Position numbers and translations under genes: made by a program. From the NCBI GenBank assembly GCA_050699975.1, contig JBOHGH010000002.1, positions 1-64,000 of the forward strand: a stretch of 64,000 bases of DNA, in the 5' to 3' direction. Shown here in pieces: positions 33,662 to 42,600 of the stretch (positions are counted from its first letter, which is position 1; every line of letters starts with the position of its first letter). Below the pieces are notes generated by a model, which saw only the letters and a program-made list of their open reading frames with translations, had not been told where the DNA came from and ran no database searches. Origin of the DNA: GCA-003244245 sp050699975. GTDB taxonomy: Bacteria; Actinomycetota; Actinomycetes; Mycobacteriales; Pseudonocardiaceae.

Positions 33662-34450
33662 CTACGCCTCGTCCTCGCTGCCGGTGAGCAGGACGTGGGC
33701 CACCAGCACGGGATTGTCGTTCATCGGCACGTGCCCGCAGCCGGGCAGCCGCAGGAGCCGGGCGTGGGGGATCAGCCGGATGACCGATTCGGCCCGGGGC
33801 CGCCGGAAGAGGAGGTCCCGGGCTCCCCACGCGATGGTCACTGGCACGTCGGGCATCCGGCCGGCGAAGACGATCTTTTCTCCAGCTGCCAGGCTGGGAC
33901 CGAAACCGACCGCGCTGATCATGGCCCGCATGTCCTCGAGCAGTACCTGCGGCTCGAGCAGGTCCGGACGAGCAAAGAGGACGCCGGTCATCAGCGCGCG
34001 CCCGGCCGTGGTCTGGGCCAACCGGGTCGCGAGCTTCGGCGGTAGGTGCCGCGCGGTGCGGTGCACCTGCCGCACCATGCCCAGCGACACCCGCCGCCCC
34101 ATCGGAGTCCACAGTCCCGCCGGGGACAGCGCGGTCGCGCTGCGCACCATTCCCCGTTGGGCCAGCACGAGGGACACCAGGCCCCCCATCGAGTTGCCGG
34201 CCGCGTGCGGCCGGTCCAGTCCCAGGTCCGCGAAGAACTCGGAGAGCACGAGCACCGCGCTGTCCAGCTCGTAGGGCAGGTGATCCGGGAGTGGCGGGGA
34301 CTCGCCGAACCCCGGGAAGTCGACAGAGATCACGTCGCGATGCTTGGCTAGCAGGTCGACGACGGGAAGCCATCCCTGCCGTCGGTGACCGGCTCCGTGC
34401 AGCAGAACCAGCGGCGGCCCCGCGCCGCATCGGTCGTAAGCGAGCTGCAC
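33662..34450 (-). CDS. Alpha/beta-hydrolase fold protein
   Basis: The 262-aa product has the oxyanion-hole strand PLVLLHGAGHRRQGW, the nucleophile elbow GNSMGG (Ser in the middle), the acid Asp in WGARDLLF and the catalytic His in GCGHVPMND, in correct order and spacing. It hydrolyses an ester or similar bond; the substrate is unknown. GTG at 34450 has no ribosome site but has a -10 box 7 nt upstream. It diverges from hrpA, with about 100 nt between the two starts. Confidence 0.85.
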   Translation of the reverse strand: MQLAYDRCGAGPPLVLLHGAGHRRQGWLPVVDLLAKHRDVISVDFPGFGESPPLPDHLPYELDSAVLVLSEFFADLGLDRPHAAGNSMGGLVSLVLAQRGMVRSATALSPAGLWTPMGRRVSLGMVRQVHRTARHLPPKLATRLAQTTAGRALMTGVLFARPDLLEPQVLLEDMRAMISAVGFGPSLAAGEKIVFAGRMPDVPVTIAWGARDLLFRRPRAESVIRLIPHARLLRLPGCGHVPMNDNPVLVAHVLLTGSEDEA

Positions 34451-34457
34451 AATTTAC

Positions 34458-34463
34458 ACTGTA
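34458..34463 (-). promoter_or_regulatory. -10 box for the alpha/beta-hydrolase gene
   Basis: TACAGT on the minus strand ends 7 nt before the GTG at 34450. TTACTG lies 16 nt further upstream as a possible -35. Confidence 0.5.
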
Positions 34464-34547
34464 TCGACTTGTGACTCGCCAGTAACTGCCTGACGAGGAG
34501 AAACCGCGCAACGCTGAACACTGTCGCTCCCGGGGGAGTTTCCACTC

Positions 34548-37500
34548 ATGCGTGAATCGTTGGCCGACCGGGTCGCCCGCCGGCAGGCTGCCGTGCCGCA
34601 GATCCGCTACCCGCCGGCCCTGCCGGTGAGCCAGCGTAAGGACGAGATCGCCGCGGCGATCCGGGAGCACCAAGTGGTGATCGTTGCCGGGGAGACCGGC
34701 TCCGGGAAGACCACCCAGATCCCCAAGATCTGCCTCGAGCTGGGCCGTGGAGTACGGGGCACGATCGGGCACACCCAGCCGCGCCGGCTGGCAGCGCGCA
34801 CGGTGGCCGAGCGCATCGCGGAGGAGCTGGACGTTTCGGTCGGTGGGGCGGTCGGCTGGAAGGTGCGGTTCACCGATCGCGCATCAGAGGACACCCTGAT
34901 CAAGCTCATGACCGACGGCATCCTGCTGGCCGAGATCCAGTCCGATCGGTCGCTGCGGCAGTACGACACGCTGATCATTGACGAGGCACACGAACGTTCC
35001 CTGAACATCGATTTCGTCCTGGGCTATCTCAAGCAGCTGCTGCCCCGGCGCCCTGACCTCAAGGTGATCATCACTTCGGCGACCATTGACCCCGAGCGGT
35101 TCTCCCGGCACTTCGACGGTGCGCCGGTGATCGAGGTCTCCGGCCGCAGCTACCCGGTGGAGATCCGCTACCGCCCGTATGGCGCGGACTCCGAGAATGA
35201 GGCAGACGACCGCGACCAGACCCAGGCGATCTGCGACGCCGTGTTGGAGCTGCGCGCCGAGGGCGCCGGCGATGTGCTGGTCTTCCTGTCCGGTGAACGG
35301 GAGATCCGTGACACCCATGACGCGTTGGCCGCGTTGACGCTGCCGGACACCGAGATCCTGCCGCTGTACGCGCGGCTGTCGGCGGCCGAGCAGCACCGGG
35401 TCTTCCAGTCGCCGTGCACCAGAGGCCGACACACCGGGCACCAGAGACGGACACGCGCGGGAGGGGGGCGGATCGTGCTGGCCACCAATGTTGCGGAGAC
35501 GTCGTTGACCGTGCCGGGGATCCGGTATGTGGTCGACGCCGGCACCGCCCGGATCTCGCGCTACAGCCGCCGGCTCAAGGTGCAGCGGCTACCGATCGAA
35601 CGGGTGTCGCAAGCCTCGGCCACCCAGCGCGCCGGTCGGTGCGGGCGTACCTCCGACGGCATCTGCATCCGGCTGTACTCGGCGGAGGACTTCCAGTCCC
35701 GGCCGGAGTTCACCGATCCCGAGATCCTGCGCACCCACCTCGCGTCGGTGATCCTGCAGATGGCGGCCCTGGACCTGGGGGACGTGGCCGCGTTCGGGTT
35801 CATCGATCCACCGGATCGCCGGCAGATCTCCGACGGTGTGGCGCTGCTGCACGAGTTGGGCGCTCTTCACGAGCAGCCAACCCTGCGGCTCACCCGGGTC
35901 GGGCGCACCCTGGCGCAGCTGCCGTTGGACCCCAGGCTGGCCCGGATGGTGGTGGCGGCCAACGACAACGGCTGCCTGCTCGACGTCCTGGTGATCGTCG
36001 CGGCACTGTCCATCCAGGACCCACGGGAGCGTCCAGCCGACGCGGAGGCGGCGGCCGACGCCCAGCATGCCCGGTTCGCCGACAAGAGCTCCGACTTCCT
36101 GGCCTACCTCAACCTGTGGCACCACCTCGACGAGCAGCAGCACGCGCTGTCGTCCAACCAGTTCCGCAAGCTGTGCAAGGCGGAGTTCCTGCACTACCTG
36201 CGGGTGCGGGAGTGGCAGGACCTGCAGGCGCAGCTGCGCCGGATCACCCGGGACCTCGGCATGACGGCTGTCATGACGGCTGGGGTGACGGCGAATCCAG
36301 CGCCCGCCGATCCGCAGCCGGTGCACGTTTCACTGCTGGCCGGGCTGCTCTCGCATATTGGGCTGCTCGACGCCGAAACCCGCGACTACCTGGGTGCCCG
36401 GGGTGCCCGGTTCGCCGTGCACCCCGGATCGGGGCTGTTCCGCAAGCCGCCGCGCTGGGTGATGGCTGCCGAGCTGGTGGAGACGTCCCGGCTGTGGGGC
36501 CGGATCGCCGCCCGGATCGAGCCGCAGTGGGTGGAACCGCTGGCCGGGCACGTGGTCAAGCGCAGCTACAGCGAGCCGCACTGGGAACGTAACCGTGGTG
36601 CGGTGGTGGCCTACGAGAAGGTCACGCTCTACGGCATCCCGATCGTGGTTGCCCGCAAGGTGACCTACTCCGGCATCGACCCCGAGCTGTCCCGCGAACT
36701 GTTCCTCCGGCACGCCTTGGTCGACGGTGATTGGGAGACCCGGCACGCCTTCTTCCATGCCAACCGGGCCATGCTCGACGACGTCGAGGAACTCGAGCAG
36801 CGGGCCCGGCGGCGCGACATCCTGGTCGACGACGAGGCCCTGTTCGACTTCTATGACCAGCGCATCCCACCCGAGGTCGTCTCGGCCCGGCATTTCGACA
36901 GCTGGTGGCGCAAGGCCAGCCGGGCGACGCCGGGACTGCTCGATTTCGACCCCTCGATGCTGCTCACCGGTGACCGCGCCAGTGAGCAGGACTACCCCGA
37001 CTCGTGGCCGCACAGCGTGCTGGAGTTGGACCTGTCCTACCAGTTCGAGCCGGGCGCCGACGCCGACGGTGTGACCGTGCACGTGCCGCTGCCGGTGCTC
37101 AACCAGGTCGACCCGGCGCCCTTCACCTGGCAGGTTCCTGGCCTGCGGGAGGAGCTGGTCGTCGCGCTGCTCAAGTCATTGCCCAAGCCGCTGCGCCGCC
37201 GGCTGGTCCCGGTGCCCGACCACGCGAGAGCCTTGCTGGCGCGGATGAACCCCTACCGCGAACCACTGCTGGACGTCCTGGAGCGCGAGCTTGATCAGGC
37301 GGGCGTGGCCGTGCGGCGCGCGGACTGGCAGCTCGACCGGGTGCCGGACCACTTGACGATCACCTTCCGGGTGCACGACGGCGACCGCACGCTGGCGCAA
37401 GGCACGGACCTGGCAGCGCTGGGCCGCGAGGTAGCGCCACAGTTGCGGGCCACGCTGTCCGCCGCGGGTGGCTGCCTGCCACGTCAGGGCTTGCGTAACT

Positions 37501-38336
37501 GGGATGTCGGGACGCTGCCGGCCACCCACCAGCAGGAGCAGGCCGGCCATCTGATCACCGCCTACCCGGCGCTGGTCGACGAGGGTGACACGGTCGCCGT
37601 CGCGCTGCTGCCCACCGAGGCCGAGCAGCAGCGCGCCATGTGGGCGGGCACCCGGCGGCTGCTGCTGCTCGCGGTGCCCTCACCGATCAAGCCGGTCCAG
37701 CGCGGCCTCGATGGTCTGGCTCGGCTGGTGTTGAAACAGAACCCGCACGGCAGCGTTGAGGCGCTGCTGGCGGACTGCGTCGATTGCGCCGCCGACGCGC
37801 TGATCGCCGCCTGCGGCGGGCCACCCCGCGACGAGGCCGGCTTCGCCCGGCTGCGGGACCGCGCCCACGCAGAGCTCGCCGAGGCGGTGGTCGCCGTGGT
37901 CGCCCACGTGCAGCGCATCCTGGCCGTCGCCCACACCGCCGCGGCCCGGTTGCCCGAACTCGCCGCGCCGGCGCTGGCACCTGCGGTGGCCGACGTCCGC
38001 GAGCAGCTGACAACCCTGGTCGGGCCCGGCTTCGTCACCGCAACCGGCGCGCAGCGGCTGCCCGACCTCACTCGCTACCTGCAGGCCATCGAGCGAAGGC
38101 TGGACAAGCTGCCCCGCGATCCGGATCGCGACCGGGATTGGATGCATCGGGTCACCGCCGTGGCGCGGGCCTACCGGCAGCTGCGCGACGAGGTCGGCGC
38201 CGGACCGGAGCTGCAGCGGATCCGCTGGATGATCGAAGAGTTGCGGGTCAGCTACTTCGCCCAGGAACTGCGCACCCCGTACCCGGTATCCGACAAGCGG
38301 ATCTACCAGGCGATGGACGCCTCACGGGGCGCGTAG
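34548..38336 (+). CDS. hrpA: ATP-dependent RNA helicase HrpA (DEAH family)
   Basis: The 1262-aa product has helicase motifs I (GETGSGKTTQIPK), II (DEAH in IIDEAHERSLN), III (TSATID), V (LATNVAETSLTVPGI) and VI (QRAGRCGRT), then HA2/OB-fold domains and the long DUF3418 C-terminus of bacterial HrpA (about 1300 aa). It remodels RNA-protein complexes and stalled ribosomes. The GGGGGAG ribosome site lies 9 nt before the ATG. Odd point: between HRVFQ and GRIVLATN, about 15 extra residues are encoded by a dispersed 22-nt repeat (35414-35457) that leaves the frame open. The stop overlaps the opposite gene by 15 nt. Confidence 0.95.
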   Translation: MRESLADRVARRQAAVPQIRYPPALPVSQRKDEIAAAIREHQVVIVAGETGSGKTTQIPKICLELGRGVRGTIGHTQPRRLAARTVAERIAEELDVSVGGAVGWKVRFTDRASEDTLIKLMTDGILLAEIQSDRSLRQYDTLIIDEAHERSLNIDFVLGYLKQLLPRRPDLKVIITSATIDPERFSRHFDGAPVIEVSGRSYPVEIRYRPYGADSENEADDRDQTQAICDAVLELRAEGAGDVLVFLSGEREIRDTHDALAALTLPDTEILPLYARLSAAEQHRVFQSPCTRGRHTGHQRRTRAGGGRIVLATNVAETSLTVPGIRYVVDAGTARISRYSRRLKVQRLPIERVSQASATQRAGRCGRTSDGICIRLYSAEDFQSRPEFTDPEILRTHLASVILQMAALDLGDVAAFGFIDPPDRRQISDGVALLHELGALHEQPTLRLTRVGRTLAQLPLDPRLARMVVAANDNGCLLDVLVIVAALSIQDPRERPADAEAAADAQHARFADKSSDFLAYLNLWHHLDEQQHALSSNQFRKLCKAEFLHYLRVREWQDLQAQLRRITRDLGMTAVMTAGVTANPAPADPQPVHVSLLAGLLSHIGLLDAETRDYLGARGARFAVHPGSGLFRKPPRWVMAAELVETSRLWGRIAARIEPQWVEPLAGHVVKRSYSEPHWERNRGAVVAYEKVTLYGIPIVVARKVTYSGIDPELSRELFLRHALVDGDWETRHAFFHANRAMLDDVEELEQRARRRDILVDDEALFDFYDQRIPPEVVSARHFDSWWRKASRATPGLLDFDPSMLLTGDRASEQDYPDSWPHSVLELDLSYQFEPGADADGVTVHVPLPVLNQVDPAPFTWQVPGLREELVVALLKSLPKPLRRRLVPVPDHARALLARMNPYREPLLDVLERELDQAGVAVRRADWQLDRVPDHLTITFRVHDGDRTLAQGTDLAALGREVAPQLRATLSAAGGCLPRQGLRNWDVGTLPATHQQEQAGHLITAYPALVDEGDTVAVALLPTEAEQQRAMWAGTRRLLLLAVPSPIKPVQRGLDGLARLVLKQNPHGSVEALLADCVDCAADALIAACGGPPRDEAGFARLRDRAHAELAEAVVAVVAHVQRILAVAHTAAARLPELAAPALAPAVADVREQLTTLVGPGFVTATGAQRLPDLTRYLQAIERRLDKLPRDPDRDRDWMHRVTAVARAYRQLRDEVGAGPELQRIRWMIEELRVSYFAQELRTPYPVSDKRIYQAMDASRGA
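35414..35457 (-). repeat. 22-nt tandem repeat element inserted in hrpA
   Basis: The minus strand reads one full unit GTGCCCGGTGTGTCGGCCTC plus TG, flanked by partial units. The same unit is present two times at 40719-40762, after the acyl-CoA dehydrogenase gene, with the same partial GCGTGTCC flank. Inside hrpA it adds residues but no stop. Confidence 0.75.
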
Positions 38337-39299
38337 CGCCATGTGCAGCCGGACCGTGGTGCCCGAACCGATCTGACCGGTCGGCATTTCGACCAGGTCG
38401 CACAGCGCGTTGACCAGGATCAGTCCGCGACCGTGCGGCGCGGACCGGGCGGGTGGTATCCGGCCGACCAACCGATCGGGCAACTGCCCGCTGTCGGTGA
38501 TCTCGCAGACCAGGCTCCCGGTTTCCGAGTCCTGCCACAGCGAAAGGACACCCGGCTGATCGGTGTGCACCAGGGTGTTGGTGGCGACCTCGTTGACCGC
38601 AAGGCACAGATCCGCGACCCGCGCCGCGGGCAGCCCCGCCTTGGACGCGAAAACCCGGACGAACTGTCGGATGGCTGGCAGCTCACGCGCAGAGCTGAAG
38701 ACCAGCATGTCGCCCCACCACTCCGGGGGGTCGGGTAATGAGCTCAGGCTCGCGTCGGCCACAGCCCGAGGATCGGCATAGTCGGTGCTGACCTCCCGCA
38801 GGCCTCCCTCGACCAGCACCGGATGGGTCCGGCGGGCGTCGGCCAGCGCCGTAGCATCCAGCCCCTGCCGGTCGTAGGGGCACAGGATGGTCGCTTCCTG
38901 GCCGGCCAGGGCAATGTTGATGAGGGCTTCGTGTTGCAGAGCGGCCCGGTATTCGGCGGCGGACCGGCCTGGCCAGATCGGTTCGCCCACGATGCGTACC
39001 CGGCCCGGCGCGTGCTCCTGGGTGAACGCGTAGAGCACGGTGGGGATGATCCGGCCGGGATTACGACCGGCCTCGGCCATATTCACGAACCGGACCTGCT
39101 CGGCGCGCTGGCCGATCTCGGGGCCCAGCACCGAGCGCAGCACGTCGACGTGCGAGCCTGGCACCGCTACCAGTGCCGGCTCGGACCGCTCGAAGCCATC
39201 CCGCAGGAAGGTCGCGATGCCGGTGGCGTAGTCCTGCACGTCGCGGTAGAACAACGCCTCGTGCACCAGCCCGGTGCGCTCGGGCGGCGCAACGTTCAT
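38322..39299 (-). CDS. MEDS-domain sensor with RsbW-like HATPase (anti-sigma type)
   Basis: The 325-aa product has an N-terminal MEDS domain (HEALFYRDVQDYATGIATFL, ALVAVPGSHVDVLRSVLG, CPYDRQGLDATALADARRTH), thought to sense small molecules or bind sugar or carbon-compound ligands. A C-terminal HATPase_c domain follows (VADLCLAVNEVATNTLVHTD, ITDSGQLPDRL, PHGRGLILVNALCD) of the anti-sigma serine kinase type. It lacks a phospho-accepting His domain. It probably controls a partner-switch regulator, but no antisigma antagonist is adjacent. ATG 39299 begins MNVAPPERTG; the frame upstream is not protein-like. Confidence 0.8.
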   Translation of the reverse strand: MNVAPPERTGLVHEALFYRDVQDYATGIATFLRDGFERSEPALVAVPGSHVDVLRSVLGPEIGQRAEQVRFVNMAEAGRNPGRIIPTVLYAFTQEHAPGRVRIVGEPIWPGRSAAEYRAALQHEALINIALAGQEATILCPYDRQGLDATALADARRTHPVLVEGGLREVSTDYADPRAVADASLSSLPDPPEWWGDMLVFSSARELPAIRQFVRVFASKAGLPAARVADLCLAVNEVATNTLVHTDQPGVLSLWQDSETGSLVCEITDSGQLPDRLVGRIPPARSAPHGRGLILVNALCDLVEMPTGQIGSGTTVRLHMALRAP

Positions 39300-39543
39300 G
39301 GGCTGACTCGCCACTCTCACGGACTGGATCTCGGCACCCCCTATGACGCAGAGGATACAACTCTTCGTGGCTCTCTGCACGTTTGAGTTAACTCAAGTGA
39401 GGGGAGGTCGCGTCCGGCAGCGCTAGTGAGTGACGGACGGTACGCCCGAGTTGTCAGCTGCCCACCCCAGCGGGCAACTACTATCGACTGGCGGGCGCCT
39501 GTCGCAGGGCGCCGTGACCCACAGCAGGAGGAGCATCGGCACT

Positions 39544-40692
39544 ATGCGTCGTCGATTGTTCGAGGCCGAGCATGATGCGTTCCGGGAGAGCGTCCGCGCC
39601 TTTTTGGACAAAGAGGTCATACCACATTTGGTGGCCTGGGAAGCCGCGGGCATCGTGCCCCGGGACCTGTTCCTTCGAGCTGGCTCCAGCGGCTTTCTCG
39701 GGATGGCCATCCCGGAGGAGTTCGGTGGCGGCGGGGTGGCCGACTTCCGGTTCAACGCGGTGCTGGGCGAGGAGGTCATGCACGCGGGCGCGGCGGCCTC
39801 GGGGCTCGGGCTGGCCCTGCACAACGACATCTGCCTGCCCTACTTCCTGGACCTGGCCACCGCGGAGCAACAGCAGCGGTGGTTGCCGGGGATCGCCTCC
39901 GGCGAGCTGATCACGGCCATCGCCATGACTGAACCAGGGATGGGCTCGGATCTGGCGAGCATGGCCACCACGGCGGTGCGCCACTCGGACCATTACCTGG
40001 TCAACGGATCGAAGACGTTCATCAGCAACGGCATCAACGCCGATCTGGTGATCACCGCGGTGAAGACCGATCCGCAGCACCGCCACCAGGGGATGAGCCT
40101 GATCGTGCTGGAGCGTGGCATGGAAGGCTTCGAGCGCGGCGGCAACCTCGCCAAGCTGGGTCAGCATGCCCAGGACACCGCGGAGTTGTTCTTCCGCGAC
40201 GTCCACGTACCGGTCGCCAACCTGCTCGGGGAGCCGGGCCGCGGGTTTGCCCACCTGGTGGACCGGCTACCCCAGGAGCGGCTGTCGATCGCCATCTCCG
40301 GGGTGGCCGGAGCGCGCGCAGCGCTGGAACAGACGCTGTCCTACGTCAAGGACCGTAAGGCCTTCGGCCAATCGATCGGATCCTTCCAGAACACCAGGTT
40401 CCGGCTGGCCGAGATGGTCACCGAGATCGACCTCGCGCAGACTTTCGTCGACCGTTGTATCGAGGCGCTCAACGACGGCGAGCTGACCGTCGCCGACGCC
40501 GCCAAGGCCAAGTGGTGGTGCACCGAGTTGCAGGGCCGGGTGGTCGACACCTGCCTGCAACTGCACGGCGGTTACGGCTACATGCTCGAGTATCCCATTG
40601 CGCGGGCCTACGCCGACGCCCGCATCACCCGCATTTACGGCGGCACCACAGAGATCATGAAAGAGGTCATCGGCCGATCACTAGGCCTGTAA
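39544..40692 (+). CDS. Acyl-CoA dehydrogenase (LCAD-like)
   Basis: The 382-aa product has the three-domain acyl-CoA dehydrogenase layout: FRESVRAFLDKEVIPH, AIAMTEPGMGSDLASM, YLVNGSKTFISNG, and a C-terminus ending RIYGGTTEIMKEVIGRSLGL. Gly replaces the catalytic Glu of medium-chain enzymes in the YGGTTE segment. The base is instead expected from Glu in LPQERL (about residue 241), the arrangement of long-chain and isovaleryl-CoA dehydrogenases. A long or branched acyl-CoA substrate is likely. ATG at 39544 has AGGAGG 12 nt upstream. It is a stand-alone gene followed by the 22-nt repeat array. Confidence 0.9.
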   Translation: MRRRLFEAEHDAFRESVRAFLDKEVIPHLVAWEAAGIVPRDLFLRAGSSGFLGMAIPEEFGGGGVADFRFNAVLGEEVMHAGAAASGLGLALHNDICLPYFLDLATAEQQQRWLPGIASGELITAIAMTEPGMGSDLASMATTAVRHSDHYLVNGSKTFISNGINADLVITAVKTDPQHRHQGMSLIVLERGMEGFERGGNLAKLGQHAQDTAELFFRDVHVPVANLLGEPGRGFAHLVDRLPQERLSIAISGVAGARAALEQTLSYVKDRKAFGQSIGSFQNTRFRLAEMVTEIDLAQTFVDRCIEALNDGELTVADAAKAKWWCTELQGRVVDTCLQLHGGYGYMLEYPIARAYADARITRIYGGTTEIMKEVIGRSLGL

Positions 40693-40703
40693 TCACCCAC
40701 CCG

Positions 40704-40770
40704 GCGTGTCCTCCTCCAGTGCCCGGTGTGTCGTTCTCTGGTGCCCGGTGTGTCGTTTATTGGTGAACGG
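40704..40770 (+). repeat. 22-nt tandem repeat array
   Basis: GTGCCCGGTGTGTCG followed by 7 variable nt occurs at 40719 and 40741, with a degenerate unit before (GCGTGTCC at 40704) and GTGAAC after. It is the same family as the insertion in hrpA. It sits just downstream of a stop codon. Confidence 0.75.
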
Positions 40771-41418
40771 CGGGGAGTATCAGTCACCCGCCATTCAGGA
40801 TCCGCCCGCAGTCATGACGAAAACAGCTCCGGCGCTGATCCCGGCGCGACTGACAAAGCGAAGCCGTGTCACTGCGCCACAGGATCAACCGATCATGTCC
40901 TGCAACAGGGCGGTCAGCCCACTGCGGGCAGTAGATCACCAGGTGAAGGCTCACCATGCCGACGACGTGGTGCGCGCTCAGCGACGAGCACCCGGGCACG
41001 GCCCGGAACACCGATGCGCGCAGCCAGGCCGAGTTACTGTGCTGTCGAGTCGGGCCTGAACTCCTCCTGCTGTTCGAACACCAGCCCCACCAGCCCCACC
41101 AGCCTCATGCGGCTCGTCACGTCTGCTGTTCGGGCAAGCCTCACCGACGTCACCGCGATCAGCGATCGTCACAGTTGTCCAGGTAGCGTGCCTAGAAATG
41201 CACCGTGGTGTCGATCCCAGGTGTCCCGCGATGGGAAATGTTCACGAATGCAAACTAGTCCCTGAGAAGGCTGCGGCACCACGGCGGCGCCCCAAGCATC
41301 ACCCGGTCGGGGTGCATCACTTGGAGTGAAAGTCACGATGGAACGGTACGTCCTGGTGCCCTCCCAACGATGTCACTACAAACACTCAACTCTGAACCAG
41401 CAGGAGGGGAGGACCAGG
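40771..41418. other. Long gap with no supported gene
   Basis: Nothing here is convincing. An ATG frame at 40956-41186 (76 aa, MPTTWCALSDEHPG start) has cysteines and a (CAC CAG CCC) tandem repeat at about 41080-41104, but no ribosome site and no homology I recognise. Other frames on both strands are low-complexity. It may include the 5' untranslated region of the SsgA-like gene. Confidence 0.4.
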
Positions 41419-41841
41419 ATGACCGGTCACGGTGGTGACACGATCGCTCACGATATGTTCGCGCTGCTGCGCGAGGCCGCGGCACCCGTGGTGACCCGTT
41501 GGACCTACTGCACCGACGACCCCTTCGCCGTGACCCTTGAGATCCAGACCCGGGGCGATCGTTACGTGGACTGGGTCCTGGCCCGCGACCTGCTGGTGGC
41601 TGGATTCAGTACTCCCGCCGGTATCGGTGACGTGCGGGTACGCCCCGCCCAGTTCGGTGAATGGGAAGTGATGCTGGTCGAGATCCGTTCACTCGACGGG
41701 CACGCCGTGCTGGAGCTGGACCGGGAACTGTTGCAGCAGTTCGTCGAGGCCACGTTCGAAATCGTCCCGCTGGGCGACGAGAGCACGGCCGTCGACATGG
41801 ACGCCGAGATCGAGAAGATCACCAGGAGCTGCCCGGGTTGA
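41419..41841 (+). CDS. SsgA/SsgB-like sporulation and cell division protein
   Basis: The 140-aa product matches the SALP family: DDPFAVTLEIQ, then RYVDWVLARDLLVAGFSTPAGIGDVRVRP (core VDWVLARDLL and GDVRV) and a C-terminal LDGHAVLELDRELLQQFVEAT. SALPs recruit the division machinery and control septum and spore-wall formation in morphologically complex actinomycetes. A GGAGGGGAGG ribosome site precedes the ATG. The presence of this gene supports a filamentous or sporulating host. No sporulation neighbours are seen. An imperfect hairpin (CCGCGT/ACGCGG arms) follows the stop. Confidence 0.85.
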   Translation: MTGHGGDTIAHDMFALLREAAAPVVTRWTYCTDDPFAVTLEIQTRGDRYVDWVLARDLLVAGFSTPAGIGDVRVRPAQFGEWEVMLVEIRSLDGHAVLELDRELLQQFVEATFEIVPLGDESTAVDMDAEIEKITRSCPG

Positions 41842-41930
41842 CCGCGTGTAATGCAGTCTGGATGCAGAACGCGGTAATCCGACCGTTGATTACCACAGTT
41901 TGTCTCCAGAACGCGGTGTGAGAGGTCAAT

Positions 41931-42233
41931 GTGATCGCGCAACCGGCCCACTTGCACCGGGTGCGACCGTTCCCGTCGCCACTGTGCGTCGACCATGCGC
42001 TGGATCGCGCGCACGCCTGGCTTGCCCCAACCGGCGAGCATCCTGTTGGAGCCCCCCACGGCACGGCATCTTGAGGTGCTCGGCGGCCGCTCACGACGCT
42101 CGGGACCGGCGGCAACCTCACCAACGACGCTCACCTCGCTGCGCTGGCGATCGAGCACCGCGGCGAGGTCATCACCCATGACAGCGACTTCGGCCGCTTC
42201 GCTGGCGTCACCTGGTCCACACCCCGCTCGTGA
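41931..42233 (+). pseudogene. Frameshifted vapC (PIN-domain toxin) relic
   Basis: Three frames must be joined to read it. VRPFPSPLCVDHALDRAHAWL comes first, then ASILLEPPTARHLEVLGG in another frame, then TGGNLTNDAHLAALAIEHRG and EVITHDSDFGRF in a third, ending with a stop at 42231. This order is the C-terminal two-thirds of a VapC PIN domain (NLTNDAHLAALA, HDSDFGRF). The N-terminal catalytic Asp segment is missing. At least two frameshifts make it dead. No vapB remains. Confidence 0.75.
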
Positions 42234-42336
42234 GTGGGATTGCGGGCAATAACACGGTCACTCATTCACGACGGAGGGCTCCTGACGTTGAAGACCTCGT
42301 GGTATCCGAGTAGCCTTGGGTACCAAGGAGGTGCTG

Positions 42337-42600
42337 ATGGCTGCGCAGACTGCCCCCGTCAAGGTCGATGAGACAACCCACACCTTGCTGGCACACGGCG
42401 CGACTGCGCTGCGCATGACACAGAAAGATCTCCTCGCCGAGGCCGTCCGGGAGTATCTCACAGCCCGTCGTGACCAGATCAACGCTGCGCTTCGGGAGGC
42501 GATGAGCATCCTCGACGGCACTGAGAGCAGCCGCGTTGCCGCGCTCACCGGCCTGTCAGCTGAGAGACTTGCCGAGCTCGGCGGTGTCCGCGAGCAGTAG
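42337..42600 (+). CDS. Antitoxin-like helical DNA-binding protein
   Basis: The 87-aa product reads VKVDETTHTLLAHGATALRM, then TQKDLLAEAVREYLTARRDQ, a layout like ribbon-helix-helix antitoxins (short strand, two helices). It is followed by a helical C-terminal half (SSRVAALTGLSAERLAELGG). A strong AAGGAGG ribosome site lies 5 nt before the ATG. The stop codon is immediately followed by the ATG of the next gene, with no space. Size, position and partner suggest a toxin-antitoxin-type pair, although the partner family is not recognised. Confidence 0.65.
   Translation: MAAQTAPVKVDETTHTLLAHGATALRMTQKDLLAEAVREYLTARRDQINAALREAMSILDGTESSRVAALTGLSAERLAELGGVREQ

Noticed and set aside
40956..41186. A WhiB-like or other small Cys protein
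   Set aside because: There are cysteines and an ATG, but not the four-Cys WhiB spacing or the G[IVL]WGG motif, and no ribosome site.
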